Source: Christensenella sp. UBA3857
GTDB lineage: Bacteria > Bacillota > Clostridia > Christensenellales > CAG-138
Direction of reading: 5' to 3'
NCBI GenBank assembly: GCA_002392505.1
Contig: DGHD01000044.1
Coordinates: 1,325 to 6,523, forward strand
Length of the DNA: 5,199 nucleotides
Each line of letters begins with the position of its first letter. The stretch's first letter is position 1. The position numbers were made by a program, and so were the translations under genes. Shown piece by piece: positions 1 to 4,333 of the stretch. The notes under the pieces are model-generated. The model saw nothing but the letters and a program-made list of their open reading frames with translations. It was not told the DNA's origin and made no database searches.

Positions 1-115
1 CATAGACGGGCTCGGGATCGGGCGCTTTGACGAACGCGCCGTTCCTCGCTCCGCAGTTGGGGCAGAATTGATCCTGCTCGGAAAGATACTGTCCGCAGTT
101 TTCACAATAGCTCAT
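1..115 (-). CDS. Zinc-ribbon protein, 5' part only (left edge truncated)
   Basis: Only the first 38 codons are in the window. The reading begins MSYCENCGQYLSEQDQFCPN and shows a CxxC-N10-CxxC zinc ribbon with cysteines at residues 4, 7, 18 and 21, followed by a Pro/Asp/Glu-rich linker. The cysteine spacing is identical to that of the two complete genes upstream (194-580 and 593-961), so this looks like a third related protein in the same leftward operon. The start is set by a full-strength ribosome site, AAGGAGGT on the minus strand (121-128), five bases before the ATG. The spacer to the preceding gene is 78 bases, longer than the 12 bases between the other two, and holds a hairpin. Whether membrane segments follow, as in the other two, cannot be seen. 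A ribbon of this type binds one zinc ion; a specific role cannot be assigned. Confidence 0.85.
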   Translation of the reverse strand, partial: MSYCENCGQYLSEQDQFCPNCGARNGAFVKAPDPEPVY

Positions 116-158
116 GGGTTACCTCCTTGATGGATTTGATTGCTTATAATGCTCCGCT

Positions 159-178
159 GCCCGGTCAAAAGACCGGCG
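159..178 (-). other. Stem-loop in operon spacer
   Basis: CCGGTC (161-166) and GACCGG (171-176) form a 6-bp GC-rich stem closed by a four-base loop. It lies between the stop of the 128-residue zinc-ribbon gene and the ribosome site of the next gene. On the leftward transcript no U-run follows, so it is not a canonical intrinsic terminator. It could be an mRNA-stabilising or processing hairpin. A TTGACC/TATAAG pair sits nearby on the same strand, but its spacing is only 14 bp, too short for a convincing promoter. Confidence 0.45.
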
Positions 179-193
179 CCTCCGGATAAAGCG

Positions 194-580
194 TCAGAAT
201 AAACGCATGGCGCTGAATATGCTGTCCGAAAATTCGGGACCTTTTCCCATGCGTATCATGAAGAAGATGTATAACACGCTGAGGGCGATGATAAGTATGC
301 TGTAGACGGTGGACGCCGCGCCGACGATGATCCCGGCTTTCGAAAGCCCGGCGAGCGGGTTCCTGAACCTGTCGGGCACAGCCCGCTTGCGGGCGATAAT
401 GCTCACTATAAGTCCCGCCAGGGGTAAGCCGATCACGGAGAGACCCATGCCGACTATCGCCAGCACGTTCAGGCCGGAGCGCGAATCAGCCCCGGCAGCG
501 GAAGGATTCCTTTCGCCGCACTCCGGACAGAATACGTCTTCGCCGGTAAGCTCGCGTCCGCATTTAGTGCAGTTTGCCAT
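194..580 (-). CDS. Zinc-ribbon, two-TM small membrane protein (DUF4190-like)
   Basis: A 128-residue protein. Residues 1-25 form an N-terminal zinc ribbon (C4, C7, C18, C21; CTKC and CPEC knuckles). A polar linker follows (26-36), then two hydrophobic segments at about 38-63 and 82-109, separated by a basic loop (RKR...RFR), and a short polar tail. The segment GLSKAGIIVG before the second helix resembles the small DUF4190-type membrane proteins, a comparison made from memory. The positive loop between the helices suggests both termini may lie outside, but the ribbon is normally cytoplasmic, so topology is unsettled. The start is supported by GGAGGT (586-591) six bases before the ATG, just after the stop of the upstream gene (12-base gap). 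It is a clear paralogue of the 593-961 protein. The role is unknown. Confidence 0.9.
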   Translation of the reverse strand: MANCTKCGRELTGEDVFCPECGERNPSAAGADSRSGLNVLAIVGMGLSVIGLPLAGLIVSIIARKRAVPDRFRNPLAGLSKAGIIVGAASTVYSILIIALSVLYIFFMIRMGKGPEFSDSIFSAMRLF

Positions 581-592
581 AAAAAACCTCCG

Positions 593-961
593 TTAAGAAT
601 ACTGTGAGAGAACGTAGATCGATCCCCAGATCAAGGGGAAAAGCAGTAATTGCGCGGCATACAGGAGCAGTATCAGCGCAACGATACCTGTGGCGACCGC
701 GCCGGATATTATGCCCGCCTTCGCAAGCCCCTTCAGGGGGTACCTGAATTCGGCGGCGACCGCCTTTTTGTATGCGAGCACGCTTACGATAAGCCCCGCC
801 AGGGGGGAAGCTCCGCTTGCGGAGAGCGCCATGCCGACTATCGCCAGCACGTTAAGATACGGTTTCCCGCCGGAGGGCAGCAGGGCGTTCGGCGCGCCGC
901 ACTTCGGGCAGTATACGTCCCCGTCCGCGAGCTCGCGCCCGCATTTGCTGCAAAATCCCAT
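593..961 (-). CDS. Zinc-ribbon, two-TM small membrane protein (DUF4190-like), first gene of operon
   Basis: A 122-residue protein. Residues 1-25 carry a zinc ribbon with cysteines 4, 7, 18 and 21 (CSKC and CPKC). A short Gly/Pro linker leads to a hydrophobic segment at about 37-63, a basic loop (YKK...EFRYPLK), the GLAKAGIISG motif at 78-87 and a long hydrophobic C-terminal stretch at about 88-118. Ribbon, LNVLAIVGM core and GL(A/S)KAGII motif are shared with the next gene, so the two probably arose by tandem duplication. The ATG is preceded by AGGAGG (968-973) at a spacing of six. It is the first gene after a strong promoter at 991-1019, with a leader of about 24 bases. The ribbon suggests a zinc-stabilised interaction module on a membrane anchor; no enzymatic motif is visible and no function is assigned. 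Confidence 0.9.
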   Translation of the reverse strand: MGFCSKCGRELADGDVYCPKCGAPNALLPSGGKPYLNVLAIVGMALSASGASPLAGLIVSVLAYKKAVAAEFRYPLKGLAKAGIISGAVATGIVALILLLYAAQLLLFPLIWGSIYVLSQYS

Positions 962-990
962 GCTCCGCCTCCTCTGTGTGTATCATATCT

Positions 991-1019
991 ATTTTACGAC
1001 ATACGTCGTCCCGTGTCAA
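991..1019 (-). promoter_or_regulatory. Strong sigma-A-type promoter of the zinc-ribbon operon
   Basis: On the minus strand: -35 TTGACA (1014-1019), a spacer of exactly 17 bp (997-1013), and -10 TAAAAT (991-996, five of six consensus bases). Predicted transcription start is near 984, giving a leader of about 23 bases before the ATG at 961. The spacer holds an inverted repeat (996-1009), listed separately. Confidence 0.8.
996..1009. promoter_or_regulatory. Putative operator: palindrome in promoter spacer
   Basis: ACGAC-ATAC-GTCGT is an inverted repeat with 5-bp arms and a 4-bp centre, lying between the -35 and -10 boxes and touching the -10. A repressor bound here would block RNA polymerase. 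The layout resembles operators of the BlaI/MecI/CopY winged-helix repressors (TAC-ACA...TGT-GTA-like dyads), but that comparison is from memory and no such regulator gene is in the window. Confidence 0.45.
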
Positions 1020-1063
1020 CACGTAAATATATTTTCCGTGCGCGGCGCGGCGCATTTTTACGC

Positions 1064-1092
1064 TTGCAATCCGGCTCCGTCCGTGCTATAAT
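1064..1092 (+). promoter_or_regulatory. Promoter of the VUT transporter-SDR operon
   Basis: The -10 box is a perfect TATAAT (1087-1092) preceded by TGC, an extended -10. The -35 is TTGCAA (1064-1069, four of six consensus bases) at a 17-bp spacing. Predicted start is near 1099, so the leader is about 63 bases and contains the whole predicted preQ1 aptamer. It is divergent from the zinc-ribbon operon promoter 45 bp away. Confidence 0.75.
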
Positions 1093-1111
1093 CCCCCTTG
1101 CCGAAGGGCGA

Positions 1112-1149
1112 GCGGTGTCTCTTGAAAACCACCGTAAAAAAACAAGGAG
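1112..1149 (+). ncRNA. Predicted class I preQ1 riboswitch (translational)
   Basis: P1 pairs CGGTG (1113-1117) with CACCG (1130-1134), with a possible G-U closing pair (1112/1135). The loop is 12 bases (1118-1129) and ends in AAC, so C1129 sits where the ligand-pairing cytosine lies in preQ1-I aptamers. An A-rich tail (1136-1142, seven A) follows. The pseudoknot P2 pairs loop CTTG (1121-1124) with CAAG (1143-1146), four Watson-Crick pairs, with one more possible T-G pair. The 12-base loop and the 8-base linker between P1 and P2 equal those I recall for the Bacillus subtilis queC aptamer. The last P2 base lies within the Shine-Dalgarno AAGGAG (1144-1149), so ligand binding should hide it and lower translation of the transporter. 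The downstream VUT gene is a known class of preQ1-riboswitch target. Assignment rests on manual folding, not on a covariance search. Confidence 0.8.
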
Positions 1150-1161
1150 CAATCGAATAAA

Positions 1162-1866
1162 ATGAAAAAGACTTTCTCCGAATTCCGCAGTTTGCTGCGA
1201 ACCGTTCCTCCCGTGCTTGCCGCCGTGATGATACTCTCCGTCGTGGGGATGAATCTTCTCGCCAACAAAAGCATCAACACGGGGCTTGAATGGCTGGCTC
1301 TCGACTGCGGTATTATTTTCTCCTGGGTCACGTTCCTTTCGATGGACGTTATGACCCATTGCTGCGGTCCCCGCGCGGCGAGCCTCATGTCAGTCCTCGC
1401 GCTCGGGCTCAACCTGTTCATGGCACTCATGTTCTTCATCGCGAGCCGCATACCCGGCGTCTGGGGCGAGAGCTTCGTCGAGGGGAGCGAGGCGGTAATA
1501 AACGCCGCGCTCGACAACACCTTCGGCGGCGCGTGGTACGTGATACTCGGCAGCTCCGTCGCGTTCATCGCGTCCGCGCTCATAAACAATTTTCTTAATC
1601 ACGGCATAGGAAAGCTCCTCAAAAAGGAGTCCGGCTTCGGGCGGTTCGCGCTGCGCTCCTACGTTTCGACGTTCATCGCGCAGTTTGCGGACAATCTGAT
1701 ATTCGCGCTGATAGTAAGCAAGGTCTTCTTCGGCTGGACCCTTACCCAGTGCTTCACCTGCGCGCTCACCGGCGCCGTGATGGAGCTTCTGTTCGAGGTC
1801 GTGTTCTCGCCGCTTGGCTACAGGATCTCCCGCAGCATCATCAAAAAGAGGGAGGCGGCGGTATGA
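1162..1866 (+). CDS. VUT family queuosine-precursor transporter (QueT/YhhQ-like)
   Basis: A 234-residue polytopic membrane protein with roughly six hydrophobic segments (about 14-35, 44-62, 72-95, 123-146, 167-190, 195-216) and a basic C-terminus. It fits the Vut_1/YhhQ family, which imports the queuosine precursors preQ0 and preQ1 for tRNA modification. Supporting signals are the D62...CCG69 stretch after the second helix, where the family has a conserved Asp and a Tyr/Gly motif, and RSYVSTFIAQFADN (165-178), matching the family's Ser-Thr...Gln...Asp motif. Length is usual for the family. The ATG lies 12 bases after AAGGAG (1144-1149), a long but usable spacing. The leader carries a predicted preQ1-I riboswitch, independent support for the substrate. 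The stop overlaps the start of the SDR gene (ATGA). Which precursor is carried is inferred, so no gene symbol is given. Confidence 0.85.
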   Translation: MKKTFSEFRSLLRTVPPVLAAVMILSVVGMNLLANKSINTGLEWLALDCGIIFSWVTFLSMDVMTHCCGPRAASLMSVLALGLNLFMALMFFIASRIPGVWGESFVEGSEAVINAALDNTFGGAWYVILGSSVAFIASALINNFLNHGIGKLLKKESGFGRFALRSYVSTFIAQFADNLIFALIVSKVFFGWTLTQCFTCALTGAVMELLFEVVFSPLGYRISRSIIKKREAAV

Positions 1867-2510
1867 AGGTCGTAATAAGCGGAACGTCCCGCGGGATAGG
1901 CAGGGCGATAGCGCTGAAATTCCTTGAGGAAGGGCATACCGTCTGGGGCGTCGATATCGCCGGGAGCACCGTTTCCGACCCCGCGTATTTTCACGTGACC
2001 GCGGATGTGCGGGAGCCCGTAGATGCTTCCGTGCCCGATCCCGAGGTGCTTATAAGCTGCGCCGGCACGCAGGAGGAGAAGGACGCCATCGACGTGAATC
2101 TCAAGGGCGCCATCTGCTTCACGGAGCGGTTCGCGGACAGCCCTGTTCTCAGGTCCGTGCTCTTCATCGCGTCCGCCTCGGCAAGGAACGGCGCCGAGTT
2201 CCCGTACTACTCCGCAAGCAAGGCGGGGCTCGTCGGCTATATGAAGAACGCCGCGCTCTCTCTTGCGAAGCGGGGCGTCACCTGCAACAGCATCTCCCCC
2301 GGCGGCGTGATCACCGAGTCGAACGCGCACATACTCGAAAGCAGCGAGCTCTATTCTGCGGTAAGGGCGGAGACCCTGCTCGGCAAATGGGCGGAGCCCG
2401 CGGAGATCGCCGAGCTTGCGTATTTTATGACCGTGGTCAACCGCTCCATAACCGGCGAGGATATCCTCATCGACAACGGCGAGATGCTCAAATCGAATTT
2501 CATCTGGTGA
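1863..2510 (+). CDS. Short-chain dehydrogenase/reductase (SDR)
   Basis: A 215-residue classical-type SDR with a Rossmann fold. Visible motifs: the dinucleotide-binding SGTSRGIG (6-13), D31 at the end of the second strand (favouring NAD(H) over NADP(H)), CAG at 66-68 in place of NNAG, the structural Asn in DVNLKG (N79), the serine region IASAS (S104/S106), the catalytic pair Y116 and K120 (YSASK), SPGG at 145-148, and the C-terminal SITGEDILIDNG. It is shorter than the usual 245-255 residues, mainly because the region between strands 3 and 5 is trimmed, yet all catalytic positions are present. The ATG is set by GGGAGG (1850-1855) at a spacing of seven and overlaps the transporter stop by four bases, so translation is probably coupled. 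An open frame extends upstream to 1749 but lies over the transporter and lacks a ribosome site. The substrate is unknown. Confidence 0.9.
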   Translation: MKVVISGTSRGIGRAIALKFLEEGHTVWGVDIAGSTVSDPAYFHVTADVREPVDASVPDPEVLISCAGTQEEKDAIDVNLKGAICFTERFADSPVLRSVLFIASASARNGAEFPYYSASKAGLVGYMKNAALSLAKRGVTCNSISPGGVITESNAHILESSELYSAVRAETLLGKWAEPAEIAELAYFMTVVNRSITGEDILIDNGEMLKSNFIW

Positions 2511-2538
2511 TCACTTTTAAGAAGGGAACGATCACCGG
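2504..2538 (+). other. Inverted repeat across the SDR stop codon
   Basis: GGTGATC (2506-2512) and GATCACC (2530-2536) form a 7-bp stem, extendable to 9 with one G-U pair, around a 17-base loop. The TGA stop (2508-2510) is inside the 5' arm. No U-run follows; the true terminator begins 8 bases later. It may act as a 3'-end stabilising hairpin. Confidence 0.4.
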
Positions 2539-2545
2539 CCGATAC

Positions 2546-2586
2546 AAAAACCCTGCCCTATGCTGATGCGTCAAGGCAGGGTTTTT
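2546..2586. terminator. Bidirectional intrinsic terminator
   Basis: AAAAACCCTGCC (2546-2557) and GGCAGGGTTTTT (2575-2586) form a perfect 12-bp stem around a 17-base loop. The GC core is flanked by an A-run on one side and a U-run on the other, so it should stop transcription from both directions: the rightward transporter-SDR operon, and the leftward zinc-ribbon gene that ends at 2597. Confidence 0.9.
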
Positions 2587-2596
2587 CATGTTTTTC

Positions 2597-3034
2597 TTAC
2601 GTTTTTTTGATGAAAGTCTTTCCGCATTTCGGGCAGGTGATGCGGATTTTGCCCTTGCCCTTCGGCACGCGCACGGTCTGGCGGCAGGCGGGGCATTTGA
2701 AGAACTTATGCGTCGCGGACTGCGCTTTCCTCGCCTTCCTTTTCGCGGAGCCTTTTTTGAAGGGATCGATGAAGCGGGTGCGGAACCACTCATACTCCGC
2801 GCGGCGGGCGGAGAGGTTGCGGCTGAAGGTCCTGAATATGCTCAAAACGAGCGCGCCGAGCGAAACGAGATACATGACGACGCCGATGATCGTGCCGGCG
2901 GGGCTCCTGAACACGGAGACGACTATGACCGCCGCGACGAGCGCGACGAGCGAGAACACGCTTATTACCGTATTGAGCGGATCGCCGCCGTAACGGCCGG
3001 CGAGGAACCGGCGAAGCTTTTCTTTGAAATCCAT
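2597..3034 (-). CDS. Membrane protein with C-terminal zinc ribbon
   Basis: A 145-residue protein with, in order, a short basic amphipathic N-terminus containing GRYGGD (13-18), two hydrophobic segments at about 20-42 and 47-69, a basic and aromatic linker (70-110, with YEWFR and several Lys/Arg), and a C-terminal zinc ribbon (C114, C117, C134, C137) of the form CPAC...VPKGKGKIRITCPKC. I recall this arrangement, GRYG at the start and a CPxC/RVPKGKGKI/TCPKC ribbon at the end, from clostridial proteins of unknown function. It is the reverse order of the ribbon-first proteins at 1-961 and not obviously their paralogue. The ATG is preceded by AAGGAG (3045-3050) at a spacing of ten. The basic linker and ribbon are probably cytoplasmic and could contact nucleic acid or a partner protein, which is inference. 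Confidence 0.88.
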   Translation of the reverse strand: MDFKEKLRRFLAGRYGGDPLNTVISVFSLVALVAAVIVVSVFRSPAGTIIGVVMYLVSLGALVLSIFRTFSRNLSARRAEYEWFRTRFIDPFKKGSAKRKARKAQSATHKFFKCPACRQTVRVPKGKGKIRITCPKCGKTFIKKT

Positions 3035-3067
3035 ACGAAAGGTTCTCCTTCGATAGTTGCTTACTCA

Positions 3068-3096
3068 ATATTATATCAACAGGAGCGGCTTTTCAA
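3068..3096 (-). promoter_or_regulatory. Probable promoter of the C-terminal zinc-ribbon gene
   Basis: On the minus strand TATAAT lies at 3070-3075 and TTGAAA at 3091-3096. That pair has a 15-bp spacer. The overlapping -10 alternative TAATAT (3068-3073) gives the usual 17. Either way the leader is about 27-29 bases and contains the AAGGAG ribosome site. It is divergent from the promoter at 3144-3172. Confidence 0.55.
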
Positions 3097-3143
3097 TAAC
3101 CGGAGGACAAAATATACATATTTTTTACATTTGCGCCGCAAGA

Positions 3144-3172
3144 TTGACAGCGGGCGGGATTCGGATTATAAT
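3144..3172 (+). promoter_or_regulatory. Perfect consensus sigma-A promoter
   Basis: TTGACA (3144-3149), exactly 17 bp, then TATAAT (3167-3172): both hexamers match consensus at all six positions. The expected start, about seven bases after the -10, is near 3179, which is the A of the ATG of the gene it drives. Confidence 0.85.
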
Positions 3173-3178
3173 CACGGT

Positions 3179-3646
3179 ATGAAGAAGCTCGTCGCCAAAA
3201 TGCCCCGATTCCTTAAGGGGATCATATTTCACACGCTTCAATGGACGTGGTGCCTGCCGCAGAACCTTGCGGGGCTTTTCATGCTGATGATACTGCCCGG
3301 GGAGCATTACCGCTACCACGGCGCGCTCGTCACGATCTACCGCAAAAAGAAGCATCTCTCCAACACGGCGGGGTTCTCGCTCGGCTCGTTCATATTCATG
3401 CCGGAGACCTGGTCGGATTACAACAAGGAGCATATCGTAGTGCACGAATACGGGCATACGGTGCAGTCCCTTCTGACCGGTCCCTTCTACATTTTTATAA
3501 TAGGTCTGCCCTCCGTCGTCTGGTGCCGCCGATTCGTGAAGCACAGCGAGAAATACCGCGTGCGCGGCATAGCCTATACCGACCGCTTCCCCGAGCACAG
3601 CGCCGACAATCTGGGCGAGACCTATACCGGGGACAAAGTCGCGTGA
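3179..3646 (+). CDS. Small membrane protein with HEYGH metallopeptidase-like motif
   Basis: A 155-residue protein. A basic N-terminus is followed by a hydrophobic stretch (about 14-40, including WCLPQNLAGLFMLMIL), then GFSLGSFIFM (65-74), the zinc-binding motif HEYGH (89-93) preceded by IVV, a second hydrophobic stretch GPFYIFIIGLPSVVW (101-115), and EHSADNLG (139-146). The E-x-x-A-D pattern after an HExxH helix resembles the third-ligand region of gluzincin peptidases such as M48 and M56, so E139 is a candidate third zinc ligand. The protein is far shorter than those families. I recall similar unnamed proteins in gut anaerobes but cannot name the family. There is no Shine-Dalgarno before the ATG at 3179, and the promoter places the transcript start there, so translation may be leaderless. 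ATG 3200 (residue 8) is an alternative with little ribosome-site support. The open frame extends upstream to 2588, but that part runs antisense over another gene. Confidence 0.82.
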   Translation: MKKLVAKMPRFLKGIIFHTLQWTWCLPQNLAGLFMLMILPGEHYRYHGALVTIYRKKKHLSNTAGFSLGSFIFMPETWSDYNKEHIVVHEYGHTVQSLLTGPFYIFIIGLPSVVWCRRFVKHSEKYRVRGIAYTDRFPEHSADNLGETYTGDKVA

Positions 3647-3688
3647 TCAAAAAAACCTTTGGCCTTTTGCCAAAGGCGTTTTTTTGAT
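3647..3688. terminator. Bidirectional intrinsic terminator
   Basis: CCTTTGGC (3656-3663) and GCCAAAGG (3669-3676) form an 8-bp stem around a five-base loop, flanked by seven A (3649-3655) and seven T (3679-3685). It starts just after the stop of the HEYGH gene and five bases past the stop of the leftward gene at 3694, so it serves both convergent genes. Confidence 0.9.
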
Positions 3689-3693
3689 TTACG

Positions 3694-4005
3694 TTATTTT
3701 TTCGCAAGCTCGCGAAGGAGCGAGACTATCGTCCCGTTCTCAAGATACCCGATCAGCACACCGGGATGCTCCTCCTCTTTTCCGAATATCTCCATAAGCT
3801 GCCTGACGATCTGCGCCGCGTCGGGATCCTTCGGCGGCGTCTTTTCGGCAAACGCCTCCAGCACGTCAAGGAAGCGGAAAACCACGTCCTGATACTCCGC
3901 CTCCGGCAGGGCGCCGGACGCGCTTTCTTCCGGCAGGAGCCACCTGCCGAGCCCTTCCGCCTCGAGCGCGGGAATGAATTTCGTCAGCTTTTCATACTTT
4001 TTCAT
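3694..4005 (-). CDS. Small soluble protein of unknown function
   Basis: A 103-residue protein with no signal peptide, membrane segment or cysteine motif. It is charged, looks largely helical and is rich in Glu, Leu and Ala. It opens MKKYEKLTKFIPALE, which resembles the start of clostridial proteins I associate with DUF6508; the match is from memory and covers only part of the length, and this protein would be shorter than those. The C-terminus VLIGYLENGTIVSLLREL suggests two packed helices. The ATG at 4003-4005 is preceded by GAGGTG (4010-4015) only four bases away, a short spacing; the second in-frame ATG (codon 5) has no better site. It stands alone, leftward, convergent with the HEYGH gene and divergent from ftsH. 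No function is proposed. Confidence 0.8.
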   Translation of the reverse strand: MKKYEKLTKFIPALEAEGLGRWLLPEESASGALPEAEYQDVVFRFLDVLEAFAEKTPPKDPDAAQIVRQLMEIFGKEEEHPGVLIGYLENGTIVSLLRELAKK

Positions 4006-4031
4006 ACTCCACCTCTTGAATGATTTTTTAT

Positions 4032-4037
4032 ATTATA
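4032..4037 (-). promoter_or_regulatory. Probable -10 box of the 103-residue gene
   Basis: TATAAT on the minus strand, 26 bases upstream of the ATG at 4005, in an AT-rich tract. At a 17-bp spacing the -35 would be GTGCAA, a weak match, so only the -10 is supported. Confidence 0.4.
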
Positions 4038-4248
4038 TCTTATACTAACCAAAATTGCACGCATTTTTTAATTTTTTTATGAAATATTTTTGCGGACGGC
4101 GCGAATGCCGCGAGTTTTCACCGTGCCGCGTTCGTTTTTTTAACGGTTTTTGCGCCGCGGCGGGAGGGTGAACGGTCTTCCGGACGGGGTTGTTTCTTCC
4201 TTTTACAAAGAATTTACATTTTGGGGTTTGAACAACAATGCGTTTTAT

Positions 4249-4272
4249 GGTAATATAATGGGGTAATATAAT
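4249..4272 (+). promoter_or_regulatory. Tandem -10 boxes upstream of ftsH
   Basis: GGTAATATAAT occurs twice (4249-4259 and 4262-4272), a direct repeat with a 13-bp period, giving two perfect TATAAT boxes at 4254-4259 and 4267-4272. For the second, TTTATG (4244-4249) is a weak -35 at 17 bp. For the first, TTGAAC (4228-4233) is the best hexamer but sits 20 bp away. Predicted starts are near 4266 or 4279. Confidence 0.55.
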
Positions 4273-4333
4273 AGAATGGGGTGTTATGCACCGGGGCTTT
4301 GTTCACCGGCGCGGCACAGGAAAGGATCAGGAT

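Larger units (their letters stand above)
4006..4285. other. Divergent intergenic region upstream of ftsH
   Basis: About 280 bases without a supported gene. The left part (4020-4100) is AT-rich and has a minus-strand TATAAT (4032-4037) suited to the 103-residue gene, without a good -35 at 17 bp. The middle (4084-4190) is GC-rich, with scattered short repeats (GCCGCG twice, AACGGT twice, and an ACCGT...ACGGT inverted pair) but no strong hairpin plus U-run. The right part (4200-4275) is AT-rich again and holds a TTTACA repeat and two tandem -10 boxes for ftsH. No CIRCE or CtsR heat-shock operator was seen. Confidence 0.6.

Noticed and set aside
145..150. TATAAT on the plus strand in the operon spacer
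   Set aside because: No -35 at an acceptable distance and no rightward gene downstream.
1095..1108. CCCTT...AAGGG hairpin before the preQ1 aptamer
   Set aside because: The predicted transcript start (about 1099) falls inside its 5' arm, so the stem would not form fully in the RNA.
650..1165. Rightward open frame over the zinc-ribbon gene
   Set aside because: Antisense shadow with arginine-rich composition. It crosses both divergent promoters and the riboswitch.
1749..1862. N-terminal extension of the SDR by 38 codons
   Set aside because: It lies wholly over the transporter in another frame, has no family similarity and lacks a ribosome site. The SDR Rossmann motif begins right after the ATG at 1863.
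2588..3178. Open frame continuing 197 codons upstream of the HEYGH gene
   Set aside because: It runs antisense across the zinc-ribbon gene at 2597-3034 and the divergent promoter region, has an Arg/Glu-rich shadow composition and no ribosome site. The promoter at 3144-3172 places the true gene at 3179.
4084..4145. GC-rich repeats followed by a T-run as a terminator
   Set aside because: The GCCGCG copies are direct rather than inverted repeats, no stable stem abuts the T-run, and no transcript is expected to arrive from the left.
4079..4171. Thirty-codon Cys-containing open frame in the ftsH upstream region
   Set aside because: No Shine-Dalgarno before the ATG (only a T-run), no promoter, and composition that follows the surrounding GC-rich DNA.
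4286..4333. ATG 4286 as the ftsH start (16 extra residues)
   Set aside because: Only two bases separate it from a weak GGGGTG, and the second -10 box would leave a leader of about seven bases. TTG 4334 has AAAGGA at a spacing of seven and gives a typical FtsH N-terminus. Not fully excluded.
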